From positions 62,001 to 126,000 of the forward strand of contig JASANE010019195.1 in assembly GCA_030248225.1 (NCBI GenBank): a stretch of 64,000 nucleotides of DNA. Direction: 5' to 3'. The position numbers and the translations under genes were made by a program. The notes under the pieces are model-generated. The model was not told the origin of the DNA and did no database searches. It was given only the letters and a program-made list of their open reading frames with translations. This document shows, in pieces, positions 1-13,300 of the stretch; the first letter of the stretch is position 1, and each line of letters starts with the position of its first letter. The stretch is from Trileptium ribeirensis. Taxonomy: Eukaryota; Nematoda; Enoplea; Enoplida; Thoracostomopsidae.

Positions 1-720
1 CGCAGCATTAAATCAGTTTGTCGTGTTGAGCGCGCTTGCACGTCCGTTGAGTTCGCTCGCTTTGTCAGGTTCTTTAAGGAACTAATTAACAGCTTCTAAA
101 CAGTGCAGTGGCTAACGTGCAATGCTCTAACCAAAATAGACCAGGCTCAATACGAGCCGATGAAAACTTGTTCAACATTGTGCGAAATACGCAATTATTC
201 ATGCGGGAAAGGGTTAAACAAAATATATACTTTCGGTCGATTATCCTTGCATTCAGTCACGCGTTTGTGACAATTGCACGTTGCGATACGCTGTATTAAA
301 TTAGTTTGTCGTGTTGAGCGCGCTTGCACGTGCATTGCGTTCGCTCGCTTTGTGAGGTTCTTTAAGGAACCAATTAACAGCTCCTAAACAGCGCAGTGGC
401 TAACGTGCAATGCTCTAACCAAAATGGACCAGGCTCAATGGGAGCCGCTGAAAACTTGTTCAACATTGTGCGAAATACGCAATTATTCATGCGGGAATGG
501 GTTAAACAAAATATATACTTTCGGTCGATTATCCTTGCATTCAGTCACGCGTTTGTGACAATTGCACGTTGCGATACGCTGTATTAAATTAGTTTGTCGT
601 GTTGAGCGCACTTGCACGTGCATTGCGCTCGCTGGCTTTGTGAGGTTCTTTAAGGAACCAAACAGCAGCACCTAAATAGAGCAGTGACTAGCGTACAATG
701 CTTTCACCAAAACTGTCTAG
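1..720. repeat. Tandem 288-bp repeat, about 2.5 copies
   Basis: Two nearly identical units follow each other with a period of 288 bp (for example positions 108-299 and 396-587), and a third unit starts and decays near 700. Each unit carries the phrase CTCGCTTTGTGAGGTTC near its end. A 63-codon open frame occurs in both full copies, but the differences between copies change amino acids, so it looks fortuitous. A diverged fragment with the same CTCGCTTTGTGGGGTTC-like phrase lies near 6850. The array runs off the left edge of the window. Confidence 0.9.
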
Positions 721-878
721 GAGAGCAAAATTTTGTGTCTAGCCAAATCGTTTCGTTATTTTAGTTATTCAAATCAAACAATATCTGGTGAAGCCAACTT
801 ATCACTCCGAAAGCTGGACCTTCAGATCAGACGCGACTTTCAGCTGTGTCTCACCGAAGTCGACCAGGTTGAAACACC

Positions 879-966
879 TAAAGTAGCGTTCACACGTTCA
901 AAATTTTTGCTCAAATTTTGATCTCAAAATTTGATCAAAAAATTTGAACGTGTGAACGCAGCTTTA
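879..966. mobile_element. Short palindromic MITE (GTTCACACGTTCAAA family)
   Basis: The element is almost a perfect hairpin. Its left arm begins TAAAGTAGCGTTCACACG and the right arm is the reverse complement, ending CGTGTGAACGCAGCTTTA. The interior is built of TCAAATTTTGATC-like words. A longer member of the same family lies at 18003-18283. It has no coding capacity, so it is a non-autonomous relic or a fold-back element. Confidence 0.8.
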
Positions 967-1084
967 GAATTTGCAGCGATTCGTTCTTGGGCCACCATAA
1001 AAATGATCTTAATTATTTTTATCATGGCTTAGACATAGTCTAACACTGTCAGTATATTGATCCTAAAGTAAACTAAAGATACAT

Positions 1085-1400
1085 ATAACCACCTGTACGT
1101 ATTTAAAGTTACAAATGAAGAAAGTAATGTGATTAATGTTACATACAACAGGCTATATGTATCTACAAAATTTTCGTACGATTATGAGTATGTAACAGTA
1201 TTTACGAACGACAAAGTTCATGTAAATAAAGTTACATTCGCTTATCTGTAAGAAGCTAAAAGGTTACTTACGATTAACTGTAAGAAACTAATGTTACATA
1301 CAACGGCTGGTGGTTATTAAAAGTTACATGAGTTGTAAGTAACTATAGAAGTTACATAAACCGGAAGATATGTAAATTACATTGCGACCAGTAATCTGAA
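1085..1400. repeat. GTTACAT-rich interspersed repeat
   Basis: The segment is a dense series of diverged GTTACATA/AAGTTACAT words in both orientations, ending with ACATAAACCGGAAGATATG. A related stretch with TTACATACTTTCCGGTTCAT, in inverted orientation, lies at about 9325-9450. This suggests a dispersed element made of short inverted motifs. No open frame of interest is present. Confidence 0.55.
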
Positions 1401-1479
1401 ATTTCAGTGGCGCCCATGATGAACTTATGAACCGGCGATTATAGGTCATTCTTGTATTAATATTCTTACACCAAATCTT

Positions 1480-1660
1480 CACTTCCGCCATGTTCATGGA
1501 ACGCCAAATTCAGACCCCGAGGTTCTTGACCACTAAATTCAGAGAGCCCCCTCCGCCAGCTTCTTGAACACTAAATTCTGACCCAAGAACATGGGTGAGG
1601 TGCAAATTTAGTAGTCCAATGACTTGGTGGGAATCCTTCCAGATGGTCAGAAACCCTGCG
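1480..1660. repeat. Diverged short tandem repeat (TTCTTGACCACTAAATTCAGA-like)
   Basis: Three to four imperfect copies of a roughly 45-bp phrase combine a 'CC(A)CC/CCCG' block with 'TTCTTG-ACCACTAAATTC'. The same phrase recurs at about 12175-12290, with 'CCCGCCCATGTTCTTGG' followed by 'ACCAAATTCACG'. It is a non-coding dispersed repeat. Confidence 0.5.
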
Positions 1661-2380
1661 GGTTTCAAGCCTGTTGTCCAATATGGTAAGGATGGATCTG
1701 ATTCGCTCGTTTGTTCACGTTCTTAAAATGATATGCTGAATCACATAACTGTCGCAGATCACGGTCTACGTATTCCTTAAAATACTGACTGTGAGCTGAA
1801 AAATGTTGACTATGTAGAGCTGTGCGGGCTACGGATACCCGCGATTACATACTGATCCCGGGTTTCCCGCTAACTATGGAATCAGTGTTTTAGCCCGCGA
1901 TCTTGTCGCGGGCACCTTTTACACGTGTTGATTTCTGTGTTATAAAGCTATATAGTTGTAATATCATAATGTTCGGTGTGCAATGTCTGTCGGGTTTTGG
2001 GGCTGATGGTTCGTGTGGAAGGGATAGCGAAAGGCCGCGTGCGGTCAAATTTCTGTATTATTTTGAAATTCCTCATATCTCCAAATTTTGTTAAAATTTC
2101 CTCTAATTTTTGCCAATTTTATTTTCCCTAGTTCTTGCTAAAATTTTTATCGAAAAGTTTACCAAGTTGTGCCAATTTTCCTCCACTTTTATCTGTTTTT
2201 CCAAAAATTTTCACACTCCTTTAGCGCGCCGCGGGTTGGCAATATAGCTTAAAGAATAGTCTTTAGTAAATAGTAAATATTTTTTTGCGAAACCAAAGGG
2301 GGGGACGGAGTTGAGAGGGGAGGTGTGAAAGACGACTTAGTGGGTCCGACCATTAGTGAGTTACCTCCGAAGCTATAGCT
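1661..2380. other. No gene recognised
   Basis: This stretch is AT-rich and full of stop codons in all frames. It contains T-runs alternating with CCAATTTT-like words (about 2050-2220) and a short G-run near 2300. Nothing here supports a coding exon or RNA gene. Confidence 0.5.
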
Positions 2381-2545
2381 ATATAAATATATATGATTAA
2401 GGTATATAATAAGCTATGTCTATATGTATATATACATATATATAATTATAATATATAATAAAAAATACATATATTATATTAGGATGACAATAATATATAA
2501 TTATAACTGTCGTATATAAGTATAAAGTACACTATAATTATTTAA
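2380..2545. repeat. TA-rich microsatellite tract
   Basis: Long runs of TATATA, ATATAT and TATAATTATA extend over about 165 bp with only scattered G or C. The tract is a simple repeat. Confidence 0.85.
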
Positions 2546-3425
2546 CATGGTTATAATGTATATTTTCATGATTTAACATCTAACAACGCTGATTTTCAAA
2601 AACTAAACGCCTTTCTTCCATCTGTCGTTATGGTAGCTTGTTCTCCACAATGTATAAAGCTCGCTTCCCAGAATAACGAGCGCAACGAATTCCGTTCTCG
2701 AACAAAAGTGTGCGCCACACGCACGGACAGGCAACTCTGGGTAATTTTTTAATTTAGGACGCTTAGCTGCCTCTCAAAATTAAGGACATTTAACAGTCAG
2801 TAACTTCTTCATTGCACACAATGTACTACCAGCATACAAACTATGATGGTATTAGTATAGGAATATTTCTATTTGGAACACACAGCAGAATCACTTAACA
2901 TAAGCATCAATATAGTTTCGTTATTAGATTCCATTGTTCGTACTTCTAGTTATGCATTGTTACAACTACCTTTACATTCTTAATGTCTTCCTTTAAACCC
3001 ATGATGCTTTAAGCCCATGAAGCCCAATGATTGTATTGTCAAAATTTTAATGACACCTAATTGAAACTCGTGTAACTCCCCCTTTACGAATCTTCGCAGG
3101 CCTGACAATTTCCATATTAATACAGGAACTTTCGCTTCTCCTCTATAACATGTGTAAGAGTGTAAGTTAGCTGTGCACACTTGGGTCGCCCTTTTGCCAA
3201 CACAGTTCACATTAATAAAAGAGATGAATTCCACAAATCACGATTTTCTCTATGTACATGAGCAAAGATTTGTGATACGCCTACTTGTAGGTGCCTTTCG
3301 CTGTTGCTACTTTACAATTTAGCATCGCATTTTTCTGCTCGCGTGCGCGGAAAACGCTATTACTCATCGCATTTTTGCGTACAATACAATACACTCTTAG
3401 ACCGTGAATATAGCTATCCAATTCA
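2546..3425. other. No gene recognised
   Basis: An 84-codon minus-strand frame (3234 to 2980) is open, but it shows no family motif and no convincing splice sites. I see nothing else in this stretch. Confidence 0.4.
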
Positions 3426-3427
3426 GG

Positions 3428-3630
3428 TCAAAAGTAACCCTGAGGGGCGGAAATAAAATGCAGGCCATGCCGTTCTCGATATACTAAGCCTAAGCCTTAC
3501 TCCTAGTCTAAGCGAAGATTCTTATATGAGACATACACTAAGCCTAAGTCGCGATGCTGCCGCCCCCCGAACCCCTAAGCTGTTCTTTTCTCTAACGTTA
3601 TAACGTACCGCCCTTCAGGGTTACTTGGGG
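3428..3630. repeat. GC-rich TIR-like repeat (AAGCCTAAG family), copy 1
   Basis: The ends read TAACCCTGAGGGGCGG and, inverted, CGCCCTTCAGGGTTAC. Inside is a series of GCCTAAGCC / CTAAGCCTAAGTC words and a CTGCCGCCCCCCGAAC block. Related copies lie near 13060-13225 (inverted), 20395-20560 and 22325-22535. A non-autonomous element is the simplest reading. Confidence 0.65.
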
Positions 3631-3834
3631 CAATTCAGCATGGCATTTGGTGAACGCCAGCAACCGTGGAAAATGAAGAAATGTGTGCGTAATCCAATTC
3701 CGTTCGTAGAACATAGAGCCCTTGTTCGTGTTAAAATGCGGATACAGATGACAGAAATGTGAACCCGAACGGTTCAGTTTGTAATTTTGACAAAAACTGT
3801 CATAGTGTACACCATACATGCTCACGCTCCGAGG

Positions 3835-4205
3835 TCTCAGGGAGGATAGCCTGGGTCTGCGGGGGGGGGGAGGTTATCTCAGGGTGGTAGAGGCCTTTCG
3901 GAGCGCTGTAGCGGTGAGGTGCTGAAAAGAGTTGACCAGTATCCCCTCTCCACGAGTACATCATGCATTTGCCCATTTTGCTCCAATTTTTGCCAATTTC
4001 GCTATTTTCCGCAAGATTCTTGACTTTTTGTCAATATTTTCTGCGCGCCTTGGGCTCGCTGGAGATAGAGAGATGCCCAACCCCAAGCGGTAGGAAGGTA
4101 TCGTCCCGACAAGCACACCAGGGGCTCGTGGGTAGAGGAGTGGGGTCCGAGGAATCAGGTGAATTAGCCCCTGAACCATGCTTCGGCTTGTATGGTGTAC
4201 TCACC
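3835..4205. repeat. G-rich dispersed element with CGGAGCG ends
   Basis: The sequence contains CTCCGAGGTCTCAGGGAGG, a run of ten G residues, GGTAGAGGCC and CTTTCGGAGCGCTG. An inverted relative at about 34330-34590 carries GGCCTCTACC, the complementary C-rich blocks and AAACCTCGGAGCGTCAGGG. The segment has no gene; its two overlapping open frames on opposite strands reflect GC richness. Confidence 0.45.
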
Positions 4206-7200
4206 TAAAGTGTCCAACCGCCTACCCGTAAAAGTATTTAGTCGTATGCTATACAGCTCATGCCAATTATTCATTGGTTATGGGTATTCTAGTAATGTAG
4301 TTAACGCAGCTAGTAAACCCGCTTGCTTAACCGCGTCGAAATAGCTTCGCAGCCGAACAATAGTCGTGCTTTTGCGGCGGAGCAATATTATCTCTACTGC
4401 GCGAAATAATTCATAAGTCGTTAAAATTCTGCTTTTCAAGCGCAAAGACAAAGCCACGGTCACCCGTTAAAATTAGGGTTTATTATCACCAGATCAAGCA
4501 CGGCTGCAACCAGCTCACAGAAGACAGAGGGAGATCCGAGGCCTCAGGCGGTAGCACCCCTACTCCCCATGAGTACGAAAGCATTATAATTTATCTACGA
4601 CATTCAATGAAATTGGTCTTATGTTTAAAAAACTCGCTCAAGGCTCGAAATGATGAGGTCTGTTTTATCTTAAATTTTATTTTAAATTTAAACGGATGAA
4701 CTATGGGCTTTTGAAAGAATCATTTCAAAAGAACACATATTGAATTTCTGCCACGTGCAATAAAACTGAGAATATCTATTTCTTTTAAAAAAATCTGCTG
4801 ATACAAATAAGCTGTAAGCATAGGTGCCTAATATCTGTCGGCTTAGTGGGTATATATTGGATGGCGTCGGAAGGGAGCATTCGACCAGTGTTAATAACCA
4901 AAAACTTTCCGTGCCTCGTCAGTTCTCCTCATAATTTATTCATTTTCCCCAATTTTGCTTTATGCATCATTTCCTTTAAGGCGTGTGAAGCAGGGCCGGA
5001 TTTTATCACAGCCTGCCGCGGCTCTAAAGCCATGCTTGGCTAGCCGCGATTAGCCAGGGTGATATTTTTTGGGCCCAGCCAGACCCTATAAATATATTTG
5101 GCTAATGGTAAGGCGAGGCTGATAAATTGTCGCAAGAGCCGGAATCGGCTATAAAAGCTAGGAATATATGACGACAATGAAAAATCGCCAAAAAATGAAA
5201 ATTGCTGATATTTATCTTCATATATTCTCAAAACATTAATATAATTTTCATGTATAAAAGGGCGTGTTTTACATTGCTACTAGGCTGGCTTGTAAAAGGC
5301 GCTTAAACAAAAATTTTGAGAATAGTGATACTTACGTATTTATTATACCTGCATTTATGCGTCTTGCGTTAATTACTACTAATCTTGCCTTTCTTGGGCC
5401 TGCAGCGAAATATTTTCCCTCTAACACAATCTGCTAAACTGAATGTAATAAATACTGTTTCAGTAGTCCGTCCCGGCTATCAAACCCTGAGACATAGCCA
5501 TTTCCGGCTCGTACAAAGATTCTGGCATAGCTTAGCTATTTATTTTATTTATGAACGGCCGGATGTGGCTGTGCCCTTTTGTCATGAGCCGGAATTGGAT
5601 CTGTGACAGAATCTGACCCTAGGTGCACACATCTTAAAGTAAACGATAACGGCATGGCCTATATTTTATTTACTCCCTTAGGGTTGCTTTGGCCGCAGAT
5701 GCAAAAAAATACAGCATTAGATTGGAAAGACCGAGATCATGCACGGTTCAAGCCAGGAAGGGGTCAAACTGGATGCAGTGCGATTCTAAAAAGGATACAT
5801 CGGTTACAGATACAATCAAATCATTTATCTTTTTCGGTGTCCTCGATATCGCTTATAGTAATGATATAATACTTATTAAGGACAATCTTAAAACTCTAAC
5901 ATATCAAGGGTTAAAATGGGTCCTTTTGAGAGTAAATTTTGCGTCTCTATTTTCTTATGCGCGAGTAAACTTTACCAGCGCCCATCGACTATTCTATTTT
6001 GTAGTAGCCGGTACCGCATCGCAAACCGTTGTTAAGAAACAAAGCGGAAATTTCATCGGCTTTTCGATAACAGAAAGCTGCAAAACATGACCTGACCGCA
6101 GTAACAATTAGTTTGTGACGTCAGTATTAAGTTAAATCTGTTCGCTAACCGTGACAAATACAAACCAAAAGCTGATAGGCATTAGATAACAGTTTTAACT
6201 GCAAATTGAAAATCGTCAAAATTCTGTTCCAACACAAGGTCTAATTTTTGGTACTTGTTTCTTATTTTTCCAAATTTCTATTATTGAAAAAACACACAAA
6301 ATTACAGTATTTGTTTCGTTATATCCGCCACTGGCATAAAATCTTTTGTTTCGGGAATTGCTTATTAGTTGAGTCCCAAATATTGTATGCAGAACTAAAC
6401 ATTAACCTTTGATTTGCATAGTGTAAACGGTACGTCGTGTATATACGTAAATGACGTTGTGTAACTATAAAGCATACACGGTAGAACCCTTGGCGATACC
6501 GTGTGGCACGAGTAATAAAAATTAAAACAGGTAGCGCCGTACCATAAAGCGTAAAAAGCACGAGGAACGTAGATGAAGTGCAGACGATCCTATTGTCAAA
6601 TCGATATTACAAGAATACGTCTTGGTTCAAGCTTATGTTGCGGCGTAGGTTTACATTAAGTCGCGAGTTAGGCTACCGCCCCGCCCGAAAGCCGAACATT
6701 TCAGCTGATCAATAATGCAACGACCTCATGCTTGCAACCCGTTAATGTATAAGCTGGCACATTTCCTCAGCGTACATCGTGAAAGGGTGTACTAATGAAC
6801 TGATCGTGTGGCTTGCGTTTAATTAGTTTAGTGTTTTCTGTGTGGTTTATTCTCTCGCTTTGTGGGGTTCCTTAAGGATTCGAGCAGCTACGAAAGGAAA
6901 TGTTAGATTAATCATATCGTTAATTCGTTAAATTTTCCCGCGTTTGCAAAACTTTTTCTTCAAAATTTGGGATAGCTAAGAATTGGAGCAATTGAAATGT
7001 TTAACTTCCCCAGAGAATCTGTACTTTTTGAAATTGGTAACTTAGACCCAGATCAAATATCCGACATATGTATATATACATAATTTTCGCTTTCCGTCTG
7101 GAGTAACTTGCACATCGATGTAAACTGCATACATATATAAATAGGTTAATTTAACTGTTGAATAAGTACAAGTTGAATAAGTATTTTTATTTGAAGAAAC

Positions 7201-9320
7201 GTGGGTTCATGAACAAATGATAAAATTCAATCTCTTTGTTAGCCTAAATTTCAAATCGCCTGGTTGAGATCATACATACATGTGTGATATAACATATACC
7301 TGACGAACATTAAAACCCATTTAACACACACTAAAACAGCCTGCCGCGCATTGAAAGCTTCCCTAAATGTGTGTCAGTTCTTTATTTTTTTGTATTAAAA
7401 GAGCATAAATTAACAACCAATGCGCAACGAAAATATGCTTACTATTAAAGAAATGATGCGTGTAACGTTATCAAATGTGAATCGTATTCAAATGAATCAC
7501 TGCAGCGGTTGCCCGCAAAATTTTCTCAAACAAATGGCTAATTATTTCTAAAAAAATCGTTCCAAATTTGTATCCCCGATTACACTCTCTTACTATACAT
7601 AAATCTATGTATATTTATTATTTATAAATATATGTATTATCATTGCATGTACATATGCAGTGGATTTTATAAGTTGATTCAAACAATGCATGTAATTCTT
7701 TATGTATATCAATCAAACCCGCCATCCTCGCAGGTGGCCCGACCCCCTCCACGGCTACGCGATTAGAAGACCTAACCCACGCCCGTCAGAAACCCCTCTT
7801 CCCCCTGGGACCTCGGAATTTGAGCATGTATGTTGTTTATATTAAAACTTGATGTACAAATCAAATGGCCACATTGCTGCAAGGTTAGATATAGCAATAC
7901 TTTAAACATGGTATCTACATTTTTCAGGGAGTCATAGGCCCTCTGTAGGGCATCCCAATACGCTTTGTTGGTTAGCTTCCACTCTATAGCAATCCGCATC
8001 ACCAAGTGGAAAAATCTAAATTGATTACATTAAGCTCAATCAAAATATCAATATATTTTATGAGCCGTTGATGCTCCATCCAAGTAACAGAAAAATTCTA
8101 TTTTGACCTTAGTGCTGAAACACAAACTTTCTGCTGAGATTCTCAAACGCTGCACTATTAATAAAACAAATCTGAAAGCGTGGCACGCAGATGCTACATA
8201 AAATTGTAACAGTTGGTTTTGATAAGATAGTGTCAGTTTCGAACATATCAATGTTGAAGCTGAAAATATGTTTGATTTTTTGTACGAAGACAACACACGA
8301 TACTATTTTCCAAATAATTAGTTTAATACATAAAACTTATTTCTTTAACTCTTGGTTCATGCAAAAACTGGCTGGAGATATGGTAAGAATTCAGGTTATA
8401 TTTTCAAAATTCGTATACCGTCGGCTTGGTGTTCCAAACGACGACGATTTATGCACCGAGCGACAATGGTTATTCCTCCATTGAAAGTAGCAAAATTAAT
8501 ACGCTTAGTTTTTGGAAATCCTAAAATTGAACAAAATATCACTTAAATATGTAACATTTCAAAGGGGAAACGAGAAAAGTGGTATGACATAAAAGGTTAC
8601 ACGGAAGTAAAATTTCAAGTCTTTTACTCTATTTTCGTGTTTAATTTACTTGATTTTATTAGAAAGCTAGAGCGAGTGATAGAACCGCAGGACGCAGCGT
8701 TAAAAACTCGTACGACCAAATATTTCCGATATTTCTGTGACTTCTGAAGTATTTATTAATACTACAAGATAAAGTATTTTCGAACCTCAATAATGAATTA
8801 TATATTTGTTAATGTTATAAAATTTTAAATACTAAATTTTATCTCACAATTATTCTATAACACGCTTTGATTAGAACGTATACTGTGTTACGAAATTTCG
8901 CGCTCCTATAACGAACCTTTGGTGTAACATTACCAAGTACAAGTAAGAAATTTTTAAAACACTAATGCCTTTATATTTCCATCCAATGCTTACAAAGACT
9001 TCCGCTTTGTGTTATTAGTGTAATATGTGTTTAGTATCTTTATGATATGTCTTTATATAATATTTTTAGTATTTGCTATGTCTTTATGTATTATTAGTTA
9101 TTTTTGTTTATTGAATTCTGAGTTGTAAGTGAACTGAGCGCAGCGAAGAATTCTCACAGGATGGAGTGGTAAAATAAGACGACGTCCGTTTCTGTATTTT
9201 TTATTGTCACGCTTAACTCAACTTTCCTTGAGCCGATTGACTCTCAACATGGTTTATTCAATGCTTACAATCACTATTTATGCACTTCCATTAGACGCGA
9301 ATCGAAATTCCAAATTACTG
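4206..9320. other. No gene recognised (5.1 kb)
   Basis: The stretch holds several short open frames, the longest being 133 codons at 5689-6090 (+), but none has a recognisable motif. A diverged fragment of the 288-bp repeat lies near 6830-6890. The upstream exons of the synaptotagmin gene (C2A domain, membrane segment) could lie here or left of the window. I looked for C2 signatures (an S-D-P-Y-V or N-P-x-F-N-E motif) and saw none. Confidence 0.4.
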
Positions 9321-9324
9321 ACCA

Positions 9325-9450
9325 CTATGTAAGTTACATACTTTCCGGTTCATATTGCTTTACTCACGTTTACAACTTTAATTACGTACAGCTGGTTATA
9401 TGTAACTTTACTTGGCTGCATCGTGAGTAACTAAAGTTACACATCGTAAA
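9325..9450. repeat. GTTACAT-rich repeat, second copy
   Basis: AAGTTACATACTTTCCGG and the later TAACTAAAGTTACACATCG resemble, in inverted order, words of the element at 1085-1400. The copy is short and diverged. Confidence 0.45.
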
Positions 9451-10200
9451 CCACAAGGTGAAATACTGTCGCCGCCTAGCACACATTTTAGTATAAAACC
9501 TGTATTATTGTGCAGCGGTTTTATAAAAAGCAATAAACTTAAATCACAACTCCAATGTATATATTATTTTATAAAAACAAATTGCGTAAATCAAATTTTT
9601 TTCACAACAAGATTACAGGTCTTTATTCCACCGAGTTAAAGAACTGTAGAACAAATCAATTGTTTTCGAGAATTATTGGCGTATTCGCTGTTCAACATCA
9701 TGGTTCGCTTTAGTATTTTTATTAAATTATTGCACCGCGTATAGGCGGCATTTTGAATTTACAAGGAATTGAGGTATGTCATTTTTTAATTCACACGCAT
9801 CCTGATCAAAAAAATTCTCCACCTCAAACTAATTTTGGATCAAATAAAGTCCTTTTGAGGCTTTAGAGAGACAAAAAGTCATATCACTACTTTGAGGAGG
9901 AAACTTGACATGAACCAAAATTTAAGCCTCAAATATTACACCATATTTCGAATGCACTAACACAGGCCGACCTTTTATTCAGATAGTATCCGCTGTGGCA
10001 ATGATATCTTAACAATGTGAATGTAATATCAATCATTCAAGTGTCAATATTTACAAGTGCCCAGTACAATAGTTCATAGAAGAAAATTACTCTTAGTCAT
10101 TCTACTATTTACTAGCGGTCCATAGAAATTATGATGGCACAGGAGTTACATCTGCACAACAACCTAACTGTGGAAGTGAAATGTTATTCAATTATTTCAG

Positions 10201-10315
10201 AATTTGGGAGAGCTGTTTCTTTGTCTCAGCTATTTGCCAACAGCTGAAAGACTGACGGTGACCATAATGAAGGCAGTTGGTCTTAAAAACACAGTCATTG
10301 AACGAAAGAGGCTAA
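10201..10315 (+). CDS. Synaptotagmin-like exon: start of C2B
   Basis: The acceptor is TTATTTCAG before position 10201 and the donor is A|GTAATA after 10315. The exon starts in phase 0 and ends with one base of a split codon. It encodes 38 residues with the family opening G-E-L-x-L-x-L-x-Y-L-P-T-A-E-R-L-T-V followed by MKAVGLKN. At the end, where synaptotagmins normally have D-x-x-G-x-S-D-P-Y, the sequence is basic (I-E-R-K-R-L) and the split codon with the next exon reads Asn instead of Asp. Confidence 0.92.
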
Positions 10316-13300
10316 GTAATATATTAATTTGTTACTTGACCGTTGTAGATACAAATATTTTTATTACTCAATCTCGTTTACGGTCCGATTTAACTGCTAT
10401 CGTGTATCGTAATTTTATAAAAACTAATTACATAGATTTTGGTCAATTGCGTAACATTGATTGGAATATTAGTATTAATAGTTATGTGGATGTTTATAAA
10501 ATCGTGTCTCTATTTTACGACATCATTAATAATAGCATACAACGCGTTACGTTCCTATAAAACTTTCTTTTAAATGCTGCGATCAATTTATACGGTCACC
10601 ACAAACAAAGAAACTACTACAGTGTAAGTAAATAGGCTGCCTTAAATATATATACTTTACCAATCTGATGTGAGTCTGCTTTATTGGAGGAAGTTTTTGA
10701 AAGAATTTCGTAATTAGAGAGGTTTAATCATTTATAACTATGAGTCACAAATTATTACTAGTATTAGTTGTCTAAAAGGGTTTTTATAAATACTTGCGCA
10801 TTCAGCTAAAAGAACATATCCATATACCATGTCTAAACACTAATTATTATAGGCATATATATGAATAATTCTGAAAAGGTATCCGTGTTTAATAATAATT
10901 TTCAAGCTGTTTTTTATAGACATATTGCTGCAAATATTCGAGTGAAAAATTGTTCAGTTCTCGACCGTGTTTACATCAGCGAAAATGTTTCAAATAATAT
11001 TAAAAATCTAACTAGCAACTCTAGTTTTGGCCGTGAACAGTTGCCACAGAATTTTGTTTTGAATTTAGTGACGACCTGAGTTTGCCACTTTCATTATTTT
11101 CAGAAAATCTTCTGGCAACAAGTAAAATTCCGCATTTTTGGAAAATGTCACGTGTATAAAAGCGGCCAAAACGTAAAACTATGGCCCAATTAATGGATAG
11201 TAATATGCTAAACTTATCTGCTTCCATGCTTGATATTTGGTGTAATGATCGACTCGAATCCAAAATTTTGACTACGTGTTAATGACCTTGTAATTAAAGG
11301 TAATGGGTTGGTTCATTCGGCATTTAGGTCTTTTCGGGACAAGGATCCAACATTTTTAGCTAAAATTATTTGTTTGTATATTCGTCCAGTACTAGAATAT
11401 ACAAGTGAAGTATGGAATCCATATGAGATTAGTCATATTAAGCAGTTTCAAAAGGTCCAATGCTTATTTACTCGAAACATTCATGCACTCATAAACTTGG
11501 AAAAACCTGAGACTTGAGCGTTTTAAAACGAAGTCGTTACAATATCGCCGACAGTGTAAGGATTTCGTATTTATTATATCGGATAATAAATACCTAGTTG
11601 ATCTTAGTTTCCACGAATTTTTTAATGTTTGCGACAGCTTAATTTAACTGATCAAACTATCAAACTAAAAAAAAGTTTTTATAAGATATTGTATTTTGTA
11701 AGTTTTTTTTGTAAGATATATCTTCAAAATACGCCTTGGCTCATGCGATTTAACAATGTTCTTAAAGGTAGGACGTATGTAGCTATTTTGGGCAGTTCAT
11801 TAAGGAATCTCGCAACGTAAGCGAATAACAGCGCAGCATAGGCAAAGCACAATTAATACAAAACTTCGCAATATTTTCTTGATCCATTTGGATATTAGAA
11901 GATATAAAATGTTTGAGAAACAGGAACTAAATCTTTCATGTTTATTCATTTTGATAAATATTGAAATTTAAGAGCAGCGATGGTATTTAACCAGTTTTTT
12001 ATATATACTTGCGGTCATTCATTGATGAGTAATATCATGAGTCGATGATGGTAAACTCTGCTGAAGAATGTTACACTCTTCAGCTTTTTTATATAATCTA
12101 CCGCGGTGCTTCGCTTTCGTTTTCACCCTTACTCATCCCAGGGTTATGACCAACATAGTGGGTCATAAACATGATTAGGTTCCCCGCCCATGTTCTTGGC
12201 AACCAAATTCACGCCCCGCCCATATTCTTGGACCTCCAAATATATAACCCTCACTCATATCTTTTGACTACAAATTTCAAACTCATAGATTCTGGTCTTT
12301 CTAAAAATCCCCCAAAAAGAAATAGCTCAAGTTTAATGATACACTGGAATTTTTCGTACCATTCTACTCAGGTCGAACTGCTTTGTCAGAAAATATTCAT
12401 TACTGCCAATTTTATGACAATTTTTTTATTTTTTTGGTTACCAATGATCCCTTGGTACCCAAAACCTTCGAAAAAAGTTTTTTTTCGATATGTGTAATTT
12501 TATTGATCATGCCAATCGACTTGACGAGCCGGGTCGAATTGTTGTAAAATCGTAGAAATATGTTCATGAGTTAACGACTTAGGTTTAGGTTTAACCTTAG
12601 GATTTACATAAATGGCAGTAAATCCTTAACTCTTGAGACCACTGGAACCCGAAAAAACCAGAAAAAATTTTGTCATAAAAGTGGTCGAAATGGATATTTT
12701 CTGACTCAGCTCGTTTGAGCTGAGTCGAATAGTACATGCATTTTCGCTGTATCTCCAAAATTGACCTATTTTGGGCTGGAGGTGGATTCTAGAAAAGACC
12801 CCTCCCCATATTATTGGAGCAATAAATTCAGCGAATACATAAGTTGCGAAAAAATAATTTATTTAGTCCTATTTTATGGTTTTTACCGTAGCTTTTAAAG
12901 CAGGTGTGCACTTGGCAATTGCGATAGAAGCGTTGATGATTGCGATAAAGCGTAAATATATATCATTTTAAATTCATCCATTTCTTGTCCCACGGTCAAC
13001 GACATGCTGTATATTAACCTCAACAATATCTGGCCCATGTAACCCCGAGATGCGTTACGTTACAAGGTTAGAAAAAGGAACAGCTTAGCGCGGGGGGTTC
13101 AGGGGCGGCAGCCCCTCGACTTAGACTTATTGTATGTCTCATTTAAGGACTTTAGCTTAGCCTAAGGCTTAGGCTTAGTATATCAGGCACGGCATGGTCC
13201 GCATTTTTTAAGTCCCTCATGGTTACTATGACCAAGCATCCTATAAAAATATCGTTCAATAATGTTGTAGATCCATACGTTCGTGCTGCGCTGATATTGC

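Noticed and set aside
108..587. Two similar 63-codon frames in the 288-bp repeat
   Set aside because: The frame begins at GTG, and the base differences between copies are largely amino-acid changing, so I see no sign of selection on a protein.
5689..6090. 133-codon plus-strand frame
   Set aside because: It is the longest frame outside the recognised genes, but it has no recognisable motif, AT-rich codons and no supporting splice or start context.
7772..8005. Minus-strand 77-codon frame with YWDALQRAYDSLKN
   Set aside because: Part of it looks protein-like, but I recognise no family and found no joining exon.
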